A DNA stretch of 64,000 nucleotides, taken from NCBI RefSeq assembly GCF_004770745.1, contig NZ_RQGD01000005.1, positions 62,001 to 126,000 of the forward strand, read 5' to 3'. Below are positions 25,533 to 35,903 of the stretch, one piece after another (the first letter of the stretch is position 1; the number at the start of each line of letters is the position of its first letter). The notes under the pieces are model-generated. The model did not search any database, was not told where the DNA came from, and saw only the letters and a program-made list of their open reading frames with translations. The position numbers and the translations under genes were made by a program. The DNA is from Leptospira ognonensis (lineage in GTDB: Bacteria; Spirochaetota; Leptospiria; Leptospirales; Leptospiraceae).

Positions 25533-28375
25533 TGGAGATCCCAACACAGCTAAGTTTAGATTTTGAAACTACACAAATATCTACACTTAATTATGAGTAC
25601 GCATTCCTAACGGATAATCCAGAACTTGGTTTTGCAAAAATCACAAATGAATCTATCACTGGATATGAACTCTACTTTCCCTCAAGAGAATTATTTAAAT
25701 CAGTAAATAAAACAAATGCCAATCTACATTTACTTCCTAAGTATCCTTCCGCATTAAAAGACTGGGAGGAATACCACAGGGCCATGGAAATTTCCTTAAT
25801 TGCCCACCAACTTAAACGTACTCACAATTTTAATAAACTTTCTTCTCTTTCAAATTCTAGGACTCGTTTACTACCACACCAAATTGAATCTACCTTCATT
25901 GTTGCTAATAGTTTAAAGCCTAGATTCATTCTTGCCGACGAGGTTGGATTAGGAAAAACCATAGAGGCCGGTCTCGCTGTCAAAGAGTTAATCTTTCGAC
26001 GTGGACTTAAAAAGGTTCTTGTTGTCACTCCATCTCCTCTCCTTGTGCAATGGCAGCAGGAAATGAAAAATAAATTTAACGAAGATTTTGAGATCATTCG
26101 CCGAAGAAATTTCCTAACCAATGGACCTGACCATTGGAAAAATTTTAATAAAGTCATCACATCCATTGATTTTATCAAAAATCCAAAATATGCTGAAGAA
26201 ATTTTAAAAGTCAAATGGGATATCGTCGTATTTGATGAAGCGCATAGATTACGAAGAGATTATTCAAAAATTACAAGAAGCTATCTATTTGCAGAGAAAA
26301 TAGCAAGGAAAACCGAGTGTTTGCTTCTTTTAACCGCCACACCTTTTCGAGGAAAATTAGAGGAGCTTTTTTATTTACTTCATTTAGTCGATCCGAACAT
26401 CCTTGGTCCATATCACACATTTGTTAATGACTACATCTTAGGTGGAAAAACAGATTTAAAAGAAAAAATATCCAAGGTCTTATTACGTAGGCGAAAGGTA
26501 GAAGTCGGTGGATTTACAAAACGATTCGCAAAAACAGTAAGAATCGATTTATCTCCCATAGAACGGCAGTTTTATGATGAGACTACCGAATATGTGCGTA
26601 GAGAATATAACCTTGCCATGGGTACTAAAAACCGAGCTGTCGGCTTTGTGATGATTGTATTCCAAAAATTATTAGATTCTTCTGTCGTTGCTCTTCTCTC
26701 CGCTCTCCAGAAAAGAAAGTTCATGCTTGAAACAAAATTTCATTACATGAAGGAAAATGAGGTTTCAGTTGATGATTGGGATATGGACGAAACGGAAGGT
26801 GTAGAAGACTTTCTAACTGAACTTGATGAAGCAGAAATGTCAAACTTCCAACGAATCAAACGCGAATTGTTCACCCTGAATCGACTCATCCACATTGGAA
26901 GACAAATCAAAGAAGATCGCAAATCACAAAAGCTCAAAGAAACTTTAGCTAAGCTAAAAAAAGAAGGTCATAAGAAATTTATCATCTTCACTCAATTCAG
27001 AACCACACAAGATCACATCCAATCACTATTAGAATCAGAATTCAAAATTTCATCATTCCATGGTTCGCTTAGCATGGACGACAAAGAGAAAGCCATTCAA
27101 AGATTTAAAGAAGACTGCGAAATATTAATCTGCACCGAAGCCGGTGGCGAGGGACGTAATTTACAGTTTGCTAATATATTGTTCAATTATGATCTTCCAT
27201 GGAGTCCGCTAAAAATTGAGCAACGCATCGGAAGGATTCATAGATTTGGACAAAAAGATAATGTATATATATTTAATTTTGCTTCGAAGGATACTGTCGC
27301 AGAACGAATATTAGAAGTATTAACAAATAAAATTAAATTATTTGAAGAATCAATTGGAGCCTCGGACGAACTTTTAGGTACGATCGAAGAAGAATTAGAT
27401 TTCAATTCAAGCTTCATGCACTTTATCACAGGTACAAAAACTAAGGAAGAAATAGATACGGAACTTGATCTGCGAATTCAAGTTGCCCAGAAGGGATTCG
27501 AAAAATTAAATTCTCTAGTAACACCTAAACTATTGGATTTCAATTTAAAAGATTATTACGATCATACCTTTGATGATCGAGAATGGAATAACCAACACTT
27601 AGAAGAAATCGTAACAGCTGGTTCAAAATACTTCCTAGACCAACTGCCAGGGAAACTAAGTTCAAAAACAAATGGTTTATACCAATATACAAATGCAGAA
27701 GGAAAAACGAAACCCGCCACTTTTGATTCTGATTTAGCACTTACAAATGATTCTCTAGAGTTCTTGGCGTTTGGACATCCGTTTGTAGAAAAAGTAACAG
27801 AACTTCTAACAGTTTCCAATATCGGAAACAAAAAGAAATATGTGACTTCTTCCGAATTAAAACATCGAATTTTATTTGTTTACCTAGTTGAATTTCAATT
27901 TTCACTCAAACGTCGTGAATTATTTTTTTTAGAATATGACTTGAAGACCAATTCTATGATTGTAGTTAACGAAATCGGTAAAGCTTGGGAAACCGCCAAA
28001 ACTTATGTTCCCGAAACCGAATTGTCGCTTTCAAAGATTGAAACAGCATTTATTGAAAGTTATCCGATCCTTTTAAACGAGGTGCAGGAAAAAACCAATA
28101 CTTTGCGAAAAGAAACACTATCAATTTTTCAAAAAGAAGAATACAAACTCGAATTATCGCATCAGAAAATGATACGGCAACTCGAAGAAAAGTTAATGCG
28201 TCAGGAAGCAGCGTTCAAATGGGATAATCGTCCAGAAAAAAAAGCAGCCCTGCACCGAACCATGAAGGAAATCCAAAAAGCCCGAGAGGTTTATGAAATT
28301 GAAGTTAGAAAAATTAAAAATGGAGCCAAAATTTTACAAAAAATTGAGCTATTTCAACTCTATATTGCAATCTAA
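25532..28375 (+). CDS. SNF2/RapA-type helicase-like ATPase
   Basis: A 947-residue protein. Motif I is DEVGLGKT at 136-143, DEAH at 235-238, then LLTATP. The second RecA-like domain has [14 protein letters not shown] and [11 protein letters not shown], which are SNF2-family motifs V and VI. It is closest in layout to the RapA/HepA branch, though the N-terminal Tudor-like domains of RapA are not obvious. The C-terminal 350 residues are rich in Lys/Glu with likely coiled coils. Such ATPases remodel protein-DNA complexes. Its ATG is coupled to the stop of the QueE-like gene, with AAAGGAG just upstream. Confidence 0.88.
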   Translation: MEIPTQLSLDFETTQISTLNYEYAFLTDNPELGFAKITNESITGYELYFPSRELFKSVNKTNANLHLLPKYPSALKDWEEYHRAMEISLIAHQLKRTHNFNKLSSLSNSRTRLLPHQIESTFIVANSLKPRFILADEVGLGKTIEAGLAVKELIFRRGLKKVLVVTPSPLLVQWQQEMKNKFNEDFEIIRRRNFLTNGPDHWKNFNKVITSIDFIKNPKYAEEILKVKWDIVVFDEAHRLRRDYSKITRSYLFAEKIARKTECLLLLTATPFRGKLEELFYLLHLVDPNILGPYHTFVNDYILGGKTDLKEKISKVLLRRRKVEVGGFTKRFAKTVRIDLSPIERQFYDETTEYVRREYNLAMGTKNRAVGFVMIVFQKLLDSSVVALLSALQKRKFMLETKFHYMKENEVSVDDWDMDETEGVEDFLTELDEAEMSNFQRIKRELFTLNRLIHIGRQIKEDRKSQKLKETLAKLKKEGHKKFIIFTQFRTTQDHIQSLLESEFKISSFHGSLSMDDKEKAIQRFKEDCEILICTEAGGEGRNLQFANILFNYDLPWSPLKIEQRIGRIHRFGQKDNVYIFNFASKDTVAERILEVLTNKIKLFEESIGASDELLGTIEEELDFNSSFMHFITGTKTKEEIDTELDLRIQVAQKGFEKLNSLVTPKLLDFNLKDYYDHTFDDREWNNQHLEEIVTAGSKYFLDQLPGKLSSKTNGLYQYTNAEGKTKPATFDSDLALTNDSLEFLAFGHPFVEKVTELLTVSNIGNKKKYVTSSELKHRILFVYLVEFQFSLKRRELFFLEYDLKTNSMIVVNEIGKAWETAKTYVPETELSLSKIETAFIESYPILLNEVQEKTNTLRKETLSIFQKEEYKLELSHQKMIRQLEEKLMRQEAAFKWDNRPEKKAALHRTMKEIQKAREVYEIEVRKIKNGAKILQKIELFQLYIAI

Positions 28376-28398
28376 ATCAAGAATTTAAAACTTCGGTC

Positions 28399-29640
28399 AT
28401 GACATTAAAATCTATCCCATTTTGGCTAATGATTGTAACCGCCTTCATCGCGGGGACTGTTATAGGGGTATGTCTGCATCCCGAAACGAATCTCATCCCC
28501 TCGCATGTTTCTTTAGAGATTATCCCTTGGCTAAAGTTACCAGGAGATCTATTTTTAAATCTATTGCAGATGATTATGATACCTTTAGTAATCGCCTCAG
28601 TGGCCTTAGGTGTTTCTAGCCTTTCTAGTCTCTCTGAATTGGTTAATTTAGGGTCAAAAACTATGTTCTATTTTCTATTCACGACCATGATCGCGATTAT
28701 AATCGGCATATCAATTGCTACTCTCCTTGAACCAGGTAAAAAAATTGACTTAAATCGAAGTAAGATTGTGTCAACAACTCCTCAATTGCAAAACACTACG
28801 GAAGAAAGTATCCCTCAAACCATTGCCAATCTCGTCCCAAAAAATATCTTTCGTTATATTGCCGAGCAAAGAATGTTATCTCTCGTTTTGCTTGGGGTTC
28901 TTCTCGGGATCTTTTTCCTGTCCTCTGCGAACGTCACAAGCGATCCATTAAAACTATTTCTGAAATCGATTGAAGCCTTTTCTATATGGATCGTAACGAT
29001 TGCCATGAAACTCGCGCCCGTTGCCGTTTTTGGTTTGATGGCCTTTGCAATTACACAAATAGGTATTAGTTTGATCTCGGGATTATTCTATTATGTTTTA
29101 TCTGTGTTACTGGGTTTGTTCATTTTACTTCTATTCTATCTCATCATTGTCTTACTAATCGCAAAAAGAAATCCAATTAACTTTCTTAAAAACATTCGGG
29201 AAGTACAGATACTTGGATTCTCAACTTCAAGTTCCAGTTCCGTTTTACCCATAAGTTTAAAACTAGCAAAAGACAAACTTAAGATTCGCGAAAAGGTGGC
29301 AGACTTTGTTCTACCATTAGGTGCTACTATCAATATGGATGGAACCGCTTTATATCAGGCAGTTGCTACAATTTTTCTAAGTCAAGTCTACCAGATCGAA
29401 TTTACTTTCTTTCAACTAATTTTACTCGTCATTACAGTTACTGGGGCTTCCATTGGAACTGCCGCCACACCTGGAGTCGGGATAGTGATCTTAGGATCTA
29501 TTTTACATAGCTTTAACATTCCAGTGGAGGGAATCGCAATCATCTTTGGCGTAGATCGATTTCTTGATATGTGTCGTACCTCCGTAAACTTAAGTGGAGA
29601 CTTAGTAACGGCTGCTGTTATGGATAAGTGGACGGAATAA
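28399..29640 (+). CDS. dicarboxylate/amino acid:cation symporter (DAACS family)
   Basis: A 413-residue integral membrane protein with about eight hydrophobic segments and two re-entrant loops. The SSSSS-V-L-P serine-rich motif of hairpin 1 is present, as are NMDGTALYQ and GVDRFLDMCRTSVNLSGD, which bind cation and substrate in GltP/DctA-type carriers. It would import glutamate, aspartate or C4-dicarboxylates with H+ or Na+; the residues do not settle which. It starts 23 bases after the helicase gene and is followed 7 bases later by the SGNH lipoprotein gene. Confidence 0.92.
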   Translation: MTLKSIPFWLMIVTAFIAGTVIGVCLHPETNLIPSHVSLEIIPWLKLPGDLFLNLLQMIMIPLVIASVALGVSSLSSLSELVNLGSKTMFYFLFTTMIAIIIGISIATLLEPGKKIDLNRSKIVSTTPQLQNTTEESIPQTIANLVPKNIFRYIAEQRMLSLVLLGVLLGIFFLSSANVTSDPLKLFLKSIEAFSIWIVTIAMKLAPVAVFGLMAFAITQIGISLISGLFYYVLSVLLGLFILLLFYLIIVLLIAKRNPINFLKNIREVQILGFSTSSSSSVLPISLKLAKDKLKIREKVADFVLPLGATINMDGTALYQAVATIFLSQVYQIEFTFFQLILLVITVTGASIGTAATPGVGIVILGSILHSFNIPVEGIAIIFGVDRFLDMCRTSVNLSGDLVTAAVMDKWTE

Positions 29641-29647
29641 GATCCTC

Positions 29648-30502
29648 ATGATTAAAAAAATGATCAGCATATTATGCTTATCTGTAGCTGGTTTTACCTA
29701 TAATTGTGATACAAAAAAACAATATACGGATGATATCTTATTTAATTTAACCTGTTATACGTTAGCACTTTGCAATCAAACATCACCAACACAAATAGGA
29801 ATGATTGGTGATAGTTGGACCGATATTTTGGTTGGGTATCCACTCATTGAAACATTGCGAATCCAATTAGAGAAAAATCATGGCTATCAAATTACGGGAG
29901 CAACCCTTGGAGGCCAAACTCTCTCTTCTGCTTTATCCTTAGGTTTACATTACCAGGTGATTGATGAGGCAGGAGCAAATGTACGCGTGATCTTACTCTC
30001 CCTTGGCGGAAATGATTTACAGGCGAACCTCCGAGATTATATTCTCAATCCTGAGTCTGCTCGTGCAGCTCGTTTGCAACTTATAAAGTCAGATTTAAAA
30101 AGGATGATCCAAACAGGCAATTTATATAAGACTAATAAATTTGGTGGTGAGCCAATCAAATGGATCATTCATGGTTACGATTACTCAAATCCAGATATGC
30201 CTCCAATTGCAGATATCTCAGAGGAAGGTTGTAACGCACGTTTTTTGGCAGCAGGTTTTACGAGATCATCCATCATTGATTTTTCATCTTCCCTTTTGAA
30301 CTCCTTCAACGAATTACTTAGAAATATAACTTATGAGGAACCATCATTGTATTATGTTGATCTTCGTAGTACACTTGGAGGTCCTTCCGTTTCAAGATCT
30401 GATTTGATGCTGGATTGTATCCATCCGAATAATCTAGGTTTCCAATTGTTAGGAAATCGTTTGAGTACTTCAATTGCTCCGATTACGGGAATGAAACCAT
30501 GA
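29648..30502 (+). CDS. SGNH/GDSL-family hydrolase lipoprotein
   Basis: A 284-residue protein with a signal peptide ending near TYNC (about residue 20), so probably lipid-anchored. The block I motif is GDSW, block II is GGQT, block III is GGND, and block V is DCIHPN, which supplies the Asp and His of the triad. These enzymes cleave esters or acetyl groups on lipids or glycans. The preferred substrate cannot be told from sequence. The stop overlaps the start of the next gene (ATGA at 30499-30502), so the two are probably translated together. Confidence 0.82.
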   Translation: MIKKMISILCLSVAGFTYNCDTKKQYTDDILFNLTCYTLALCNQTSPTQIGMIGDSWTDILVGYPLIETLRIQLEKNHGYQITGATLGGQTLSSALSLGLHYQVIDEAGANVRVILLSLGGNDLQANLRDYILNPESARAARLQLIKSDLKRMIQTGNLYKTNKFGGEPIKWIIHGYDYSNPDMPPIADISEEGCNARFLAAGFTRSSIIDFSSSLLNSFNELLRNITYEEPSLYYVDLRSTLGGPSVSRSDLMLDCIHPNNLGFQLLGNRLSTSIAPITGMKP

Positions 30503-31347
30503 AATTTGTTTTACGAATCTCTTTTCTTTTCATTTTTCCCCATTTCTTGTACGCACAAAAAAGTCCAAATTTTTCACATCCTTTGCAAATTGAACCTGTT
30601 TCAATCTATAATAAAATAAGGGTCGACGGGTCCTACTTCGATAAACGAACAAACGTTATTTATGAACAAAATCGAAATATTAGCATCGAAGGCGAATACA
30701 ACTTTTGGAATCATTTCTCTATTTCGAGCTCCTTAGGTAGAAATAATTATATCCTCACAGATACCGAGACTTCGAACACCTATGATCGATTCAATCTAGG
30801 AGTAAAGTACGGAAGGATTATAGATTTTGGCACCTCTAGTTTGTTACTCGGAGCAGGAATTCGGTTATATGATAAGAAGAAAGGGGCAACACCGACAGAG
30901 CGTGAGAATCCAGATTTCTATTTAGTCAGGCCAAATTTTGGAATTGGATTTCGGTATGGCCGATTTGAAATACTTTCCGAGTTTCGATTCCAAACAGAAA
31001 CAAATAAATCTTTTAAAGAGGGGAGTCTAGAAGAGTTCCGACGCTACTATCAATTTGGTATGGCTCCATCTTTTGCCGTTAATCAATCTCTTCGCACTTT
31101 CATGGAGTTCGAATACAGAGAGCCATACGATCGTTATGTGGATACAAAAACTAGATTTTTCAATTTCTATCCAGGCGTATCCTTTGCTACTGAAAATTTT
31201 GGTACTTTTTCTCTTTCACTTCAAATCGGTTTATTAAAACGCGAAGAGAATGCCATCGATAGAGGGATCAGATTCTCGTATTTTTATCTTTTTGATCTGG
31301 ATCATTCGAACTCCAAAAGAATTGAATCTTCTGCGAGCAAGTTTTAA
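30499..31347 (+). CDS. outer-membrane beta-barrel-like protein, unknown function
   Basis: A 282-residue protein with a signal peptide at about 1-20 (cleavage after YAQ). The body alternates polar and hydrophobic residues in about ten strands with aromatic ends, and includes G-x-G-F-R-Y-G-R-F-E-I-type turns, so an outer-membrane barrel is plausible. It lacks a clear family name. The C-terminus is ASSASKF-like. It lies between the SGNH lipoprotein and a TRL-like lipoprotein, overlapping the first and directly abutting the second. Confidence 0.6.
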   Translation: MKFVLRISFLFIFPHFLYAQKSPNFSHPLQIEPVSIYNKIRVDGSYFDKRTNVIYEQNRNISIEGEYNFWNHFSISSSLGRNNYILTDTETSNTYDRFNLGVKYGRIIDFGTSSLLLGAGIRLYDKKKGATPTERENPDFYLVRPNFGIGFRYGRFEILSEFRFQTETNKSFKEGSLEEFRRYYQFGMAPSFAVNQSLRTFMEFEYREPYDRYVDTKTRFFNFYPGVSFATENFGTFSLSLQIGLLKREENAIDRGIRFSYFYLFDLDHSNSKRIESSASKF

Positions 31348-31680
31348 ATGCTAAAGAAACCCTCTTCCATTTTTTGCCTTTTGCTACTTTTAATTTTTTA
31401 TCCAGGTTGTATTTCGATTCAACATGGAAATCCAAGTTTAACCATTTTTAAAAATCAAGGCAATGTCGGTATTTATGGAAAATTGGTTTCGGCAAAGGAA
31501 CAATTTAGACAAGGCGAAAGTTGCATTGAAAGTTATTTCGGTTTATTCTCTTTTGGAGATGCTTCAACAGAAATGATTCAAAGTAAATTCCATCTCAAAG
31601 AAATCTATTCCATTGATCATTCTATCAAAACCCAATATTTTTTCTTTCAAGAATATTGCACTACAGTGTACGGAAAATGA
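31348..31680 (+). CDS. TRL-like family lipoprotein (second locus, first copy)
   Basis: A 110-residue relative of the two lipoproteins at 1.4-2.0 kb. The signal peptide ends in YPGC. The mature part keeps G-N-V-G-I-Y, a central E-S-C-I-E-S-Y-F-G-L-F-S-F-G-D-A-S and a final E-Y-C-T-T-V-Y-G. It begins at the base after the stop of the outer-membrane protein gene. It is the most divergent of the four copies and lacks the usual GVGP segment after the lipid Cys. Confidence 0.65.
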   Translation: MLKKPSSIFCLLLLLIFYPGCISIQHGNPSLTIFKNQGNVGIYGKLVSAKEQFRQGESCIESYFGLFSFGDASTEMIQSKFHLKEIYSIDHSIKTQYFFFQEYCTTVYGK

Positions 31681-31988
31681 AGCCTGCATTAGCGTATCTG
31701 ATCGTATTCTGCCTCTGGAATGCATTCGCGTGTGCCTCAACGGGAGTTGGTCCGCAGTCGCTTCTATATGCAGATCATACGATATCGATTTACTCCGACG
31801 GAGAACAAGGACGGAAACAGGGAGAGTCATGTTCTCATTCCGTATTGGGTCTAATCGCTTGGGGCGATGCAAGCACACAAAAAAGTCAAAAAAGCGCGTA
31901 TGTCAATAAAATCAAATCCATAGACCAAAGATCATTGAGTATTTTGGGCATCTATGCAAAACTTTGCACGGTTGTAAAAGGAAACTAG
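31677..31988 (+). CDS. TRL-like family lipoprotein (second locus, second copy)
   Basis: A 103-residue protein. The ATG at 31677 overlaps the preceding stop by four bases and gives a normal signal peptide ending in FAC, so I prefer it to the ATG at 31656. The family pattern is well kept: S-T-G-V-G-P-Q-S, E-S-C-S-H-S-V-L-G-L-I-A-W-G-D-A-S and Y-A-K-L-C-T-V-V-K-G. It ends 24 bases before a Big_5 lipoprotein gene. Confidence 0.72.
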   Translation: MKPALAYLIVFCLWNAFACASTGVGPQSLLYADHTISIYSDGEQGRKQGESCSHSVLGLIAWGDASTQKSQKSAYVNKIKSIDQRSLSILGIYAKLCTVVKGN

Positions 31989-32012
31989 TCGTAAATACTA
32001 ATAGAAACATAT

Positions 32013-32456
32013 ATGATTTTCAAACTGACCAGGCCAATCCAGTCTCTGTTGTTTTTTGCCAATTGTCTATACCTAGCAAATTGTACTCCCAAACCTGAGC
32101 CTTTTATTTTGGGAATTCTCGCCCTTCCTGTTCTCATTGAGACTGCTGCATTTCAAGTTTCTTCGACTGTACCTACCGCTAATCAAACGGATGTTAGCAC
32201 TTCATCTTCAGTGATTATTACCTTTAATAAAGATATTGATTCAACGTCTATTAGCGGGAATATTTCTCTAACACAGCCTGCAACAAATAGCATCTCGAGC
32301 CTAACTGCTTCCACTTCAGCTAAAATTTTAACGATCCGCCCTAGTTCCGCATTCAATGCTTCAAGTTCCTATACAATCACTATCAAAGCCGCAATCAAGT
32401 CTACTAGCGCTGAGACACTCGGTACAGATTTTCCTTTAACATTTACAACCCAATGA
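32013..32456 (+). CDS. Ig-like (Big_5 / SbsA-type) lipoprotein
   Basis: A 147-residue protein with a signal peptide that may end in ANC at about residue 25, followed by one Ig-like domain at about 48-146. The domain shows the Big_5 pattern S-T-V-P-T-A-N-Q-T-D-V, then I-I-T-F-N-K-D-I-D, L-T-I-R-P and Y-T-I-T-I-K, ending in F-T-T-Q. Such domains occur in surface and adhesion proteins. It is the last gene of the 29.6-32.5 kb operon and is followed by a hairpin. Confidence 0.72.
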   Translation: MIFKLTRPIQSLLFFANCLYLANCTPKPEPFILGILALPVLIETAAFQVSSTVPTANQTDVSTSSSVIITFNKDIDSTSISGNISLTQPATNSISSLTASTSAKILTIRPSSAFNASSSYTITIKAAIKSTSAETLGTDFPLTFTTQ

Positions 32457-32459
32457 ACA

Positions 32460-32489
32460 AAAAAAAGCCGAGCAAAGAAGCCCGGCTTT
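32460..32489 (-). terminator. intrinsic terminator after hppA
   Basis: A seven-base stem, AAAGCCG at 32464-32470 with CGGCTTT at 32483-32489, closes a 12-base loop region in which one further G-C pair can form. On the minus strand the hairpin is followed by a run of seven U, and it begins 23 bases after the hppA stop. On the plus strand the U-run after the stem is short, so it works better for hppA than for the Big_5 gene, but it may slow both. Confidence 0.75.
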
Positions 32490-32512
32490 CTCTAGATCAA
32501 AAAGGAGAGATC

Positions 32513-34666
32513 TTATTTAAAAAACGGTAACAAGATACCACCTTTCAATACGAAAAACTCTGCAAATACAAGCGATGTAATCGCCATCAATTTGATAAGG
32601 ATATTGATCGATGGTCCTGATGTATCTTTAAATGGATCACCTACAGTATCTCCGACAACCGCTGCCTTATGCTTGTCTGAGCCTTTTCCACCAGCCGTTT
32701 TCTCGATATATTTTTTAGCATTATCCCATGCACCACCTGAATTGGCCATAGAAATCGCCATAACTACACCTGAAACAAGGGCACCAGCTAACATACCTGC
32801 AAGTGACTTAACTCCGAAAAAATAACCTACAACGATCGGACTAAGTAGGACTAACAAACCTGGAGGAATCATTTCACGAAGTGCAGCTGATGTAGAAATA
32901 TCTACACATTTTGCATATTCGGGTTTGGCGGTGCCTTCCATAAGTCCAGGAATCTCTTTGAATTGACGCCTAACTTCCTTCACCATATCAAGCGCAGCTT
33001 TCCCTACGGATTTCATGGTCATCGCAGAAAATATAAAAGGAAGCATTGCTCCAAAGAGGAGACCACCAAATACCCAAGGATCTAGCAGTTCAATGGATGT
33101 TAAATCAATTGCTCCCTCTCCCATCGCCTTCGATGTTGCTTGTGCACGCGTAATAAATGCAGCAAATAGTGCAAGGGAAGTAAGAGCTGCAGATCCGATA
33201 GCAAATCCTTTTCCAACAGCTGCAGTCGTATTGCCCGCTGCATCTAGGTTATCAGTCCTATCGCGAACTTCTTTACCTAACTCAGCCATTTCCGCGATTC
33301 CACCAGCGTTATCTGATACTGGACCGTAGGCATCAATCGTGAGACCAATGGCGATGGTCGAGATCATACCAATCGCTGCAACAGCGATACCATACATTCC
33401 GGCGATCAAATTTGAAACGACAATGACGATCACAAGAAGGACAACGGGAACTACCGATGATTTGTATCCGAGTGCCAATCCGTAAATGATGTTTGTTGCG
33501 GCACCTGTTTCACATGCGTCTGCTACTTCTCTGACTGGCTTATAGGAATGAGAAGTGAAAATCTCTGTGATCCAACCGATAAACATACCTGCGAATAATC
33601 CGAGTAACACGGAAGTAAAAACGTTCCATTTCGTAATGGTTTGTTCTCCAATCTGAAAAGAGTCGATCATGAAGATATCTGTTACAAAATACAATCCTAT
33701 CGCGACCAAAAATGTGGAGATCCAAAGTTGAAATTTGAGCGCTCTTTCCACGTTTCCGTTCTCTTTGACACGCGCAAAAAAGGAAGTTATGAGAGAAGCG
33801 GGAATGCCTATGGCAGAAATGAGCAGAGGATAAAGTAGTGCGGCATAATTATCTCCCTCAGCTAACGCAGATGCAGTCGCTCCAATCACAAGTGCAGCAC
33901 ATGTGGCTTCTGCAGCCGAGCCAAATAGATCGGCTCCCATACCTGCAATGTCACCAACGTTATCACCAACATTATCAGCAATCGTCGCTGGGTTACGAGG
34001 ATCATCCTCCGGTATACCTTTCTCTACTTTACCGACAAGATCGGCACCCACATCGGCCGCCTTTGTATAGATCCCGCCACCCACTCTTCCGAAAAGAGCA
34101 ACGGATGAGCCACCAAGACCAAAACCAGCAAGGGATTCCATAAGGATATGAACCGGTATATCTTTATTAAGACCAGTAAATGCCATAAAAAGCCCAATGA
34201 GACCTAATACAGCCAGTCCAATGAGACCAAAACCCATGACCGCCCCAGAATCGTAAGCCACTCGGAAAGCAGCGGAGAGGGACGTTTTTGCAGCCTGGGC
34301 GGTTCTCACATTCCCTGCCGTCGCTATCTTCATTCCCACGAATCCGGAAAGGCAGGAAATTAATGCTCCACTGACGAAAGCTATCGCTGTATAAGCTCCC
34401 TCATTGAACACTGTTTTCGGGTTATCTAAGAGAAGAAAGATCAGTACGGTCATAAAACTGATAAAAAGTAAAATGACTCTGTATTCGCGTAATAAAAACG
34501 CCATCGCGCCTTCAGAAATCGCAGCCGCGATCTCAATGAGGCGTTTGTTTTGCTCAACGTTGCCGCCTTCTGCACCAACTTTGATTCGAACGACTCGGCT
34601 AGCGTAGAATATCGCCGTGACAATTGATAGTAACGCCATGACGATTATGATCAGCTCTGCATTCAT
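32513..34666 (-). CDS. hppA: ion-pumping membrane pyrophosphatase
   Basis: A 717-residue protein with about 16 membrane segments. It hydrolyses pyrophosphate to drive H+ or Na+ out of the cytoplasm. The active-site signatures are present: [20 protein letters not shown] and, near the C-terminus, [18 protein letters not shown]. The [10 protein letters not shown] segment has Ala at the position where the K+-independent class has Lys, so it should be K+-dependent. Ion choice (H+ or Na+) cannot be settled here. AGAGGA lies 7 bases before the ATG. Confidence 0.97.
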   Translation of the reverse strand: MNAELIIIVMALLSIVTAIFYASRVVRIKVGAEGGNVEQNKRLIEIAAAISEGAMAFLLREYRVILLFISFMTVLIFLLLDNPKTVFNEGAYTAIAFVSGALISCLSGFVGMKIATAGNVRTAQAAKTSLSAAFRVAYDSGAVMGFGLIGLAVLGLIGLFMAFTGLNKDIPVHILMESLAGFGLGGSSVALFGRVGGGIYTKAADVGADLVGKVEKGIPEDDPRNPATIADNVGDNVGDIAGMGADLFGSAAEATCAALVIGATASALAEGDNYAALLYPLLISAIGIPASLITSFFARVKENGNVERALKFQLWISTFLVAIGLYFVTDIFMIDSFQIGEQTITKWNVFTSVLLGLFAGMFIGWITEIFTSHSYKPVREVADACETGAATNIIYGLALGYKSSVVPVVLLVIVIVVSNLIAGMYGIAVAAIGMISTIAIGLTIDAYGPVSDNAGGIAEMAELGKEVRDRTDNLDAAGNTTAAVGKGFAIGSAALTSLALFAAFITRAQATSKAMGEGAIDLTSIELLDPWVFGGLLFGAMLPFIFSAMTMKSVGKAALDMVKEVRRQFKEIPGLMEGTAKPEYAKCVDISTSAALREMIPPGLLVLLSPIVVGYFFGVKSLAGMLAGALVSGVVMAISMANSGGAWDNAKKYIEKTAGGKGSDKHKAAVVGDTVGDPFKDTSGPSINILIKLMAITSLVFAEFFVLKGGILLPFFK

Positions 34667-34718
34667 GAAGATCCTCTTTTAGAATGTAAATTTTTGATTT
34701 TCTAAGAAATTTTAGAAG

Positions 34719-35903
34719 ATGACCGATGAGAAACCATATATGGTATCACGGTCAAGGAGAAAATGGCACTCAGGCCTTCTCTTAACAAGTCTATTTCTCT
34801 TTTACATGGGAATTTATGCAGAATCTACAAATCCAGTAAAGGTAATGTTTACTTATGACCACCTTCTCAAAATAGCGGAAGAGAAGATCATCACTGAAAC
34901 ACCAAACCAAGCGTTTTCCTTTCTGGCTAAGGCTCGTGAAATTCAACCCGAGCCAGATTACCGCTTTTATAACCTCACTGGCGAAGCTTTTTGGAAACTT
35001 GGAAATCATTTTGAGGCCATGTCGGCCTTCGAAAAGTCCGTCGAGCTCAATCCAGGCCAATTTTCCTTAGTTCTTAGGATCGCTGATTTTTACGAATCGG
35101 AACGAAAACCAGATATTGCTCTCGAATTTAATGAACGATACTTAAAGATTATTCCAACAGACAAGAATCGAATTCTAAAATCGGCGATCCTTTCACGTCG
35201 CATCGGAAATGAAAACAATTACCAAAAATACATACAAATATTAGAATCTGATAAATCTTTTTCTTCAGAAGAAGAATCCTTACAAACATCTCTCGGTAGA
35301 AATATCCGCCTACGAAAGTGGAAAGAAGCGGAGGAACTCACCTTACGTTATCTTCCCTATTTTCCGAGAGTGGAAGGATTGTATGAGACACTCATCTTGG
35401 CAAGAAGAGGGAAAAATTCTAGCCTAATCGAGGATGCTTATATAATGGCCTGCGTTACTTTCAAAGATGAGACACGCTATTATGTGAGATTTGGAGTATA
35501 CCTGCAAGAAAATGGCAGGTACTTAGAATCCTTATCCATGTTTAGGCGAGCCTTTTATAATGCCTTAAAATTTAATTCAAAAAGTGATTGGGGCGAATTC
35601 CTATTTTTGTTACGTCAAAGTTATGCCAATCTTGACAGGGAAGTTGATACCCTTGCCATTGACTCCCTAGTTTTAGATATACAGAACAGGAACCAATTAA
35701 CGGATGTTCAGGTAATCAACCATTTACAAACATTTAGAAAGAATCGTGAATATCTGATGTTTGGAATCTTTTGGTTCAAAAATAAGAATGCAAACCAAGC
35801 AAACATTTACAGAAAGCTGCTCGACGAAAGGGACCAAGAAAATTCCGAAACAGAATTCTTATTTGTCATTGGACCTTTCGCGAGAGAGAAGCTGGAATTC
35901 TAA
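34719..35903 (+). CDS. TPR-repeat protein with signal anchor
   Basis: A 394-residue protein. A basic N-terminus (RSRRKWH) precedes one hydrophobic segment at about 18-36, so it is secreted or membrane-anchored. Residues about 50-175 hold two or three tetratricopeptide units, for example [22 protein letters not shown] and a following [16 protein letters not shown]. The C-terminal half is helical, without clear motifs. TPRs mediate protein contacts; the partner is unknown. An ATG at 34740 is another possible start. The stop codon overlaps that of acs on the other strand. Confidence 0.65.
   Translation: MTDEKPYMVSRSRRKWHSGLLLTSLFLFYMGIYAESTNPVKVMFTYDHLLKIAEEKIITETPNQAFSFLAKAREIQPEPDYRFYNLTGEAFWKLGNHFEAMSAFEKSVELNPGQFSLVLRIADFYESERKPDIALEFNERYLKIIPTDKNRILKSAILSRRIGNENNYQKYIQILESDKSFSSEEESLQTSLGRNIRLRKWKEAEELTLRYLPYFPRVEGLYETLILARRGKNSSLIEDAYIMACVTFKDETRYYVRFGVYLQENGRYLESLSMFRRAFYNALKFNSKSDWGEFLFLLRQSYANLDREVDTLAIDSLVLDIQNRNQLTDVQVINHLQTFRKNREYLMFGIFWFKNKNANQANIYRKLLDERDQENSETEFLFVIGPFAREKLEF

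Noticed and set aside
24822..28375. Full dpd-type DNA modification/defence island
   Set aside because: No TGT-like dpdA, no dpdB-D and no nuclease genes nearby. Only the QueE-SNF2 pair is present, so I list it as a question.
32592..34607. Several plus-strand frames opposite hppA
   Set aside because: They mirror the codon bias of hppA on the other strand, with Ala/Pro/Ser-rich nonsense sequence.
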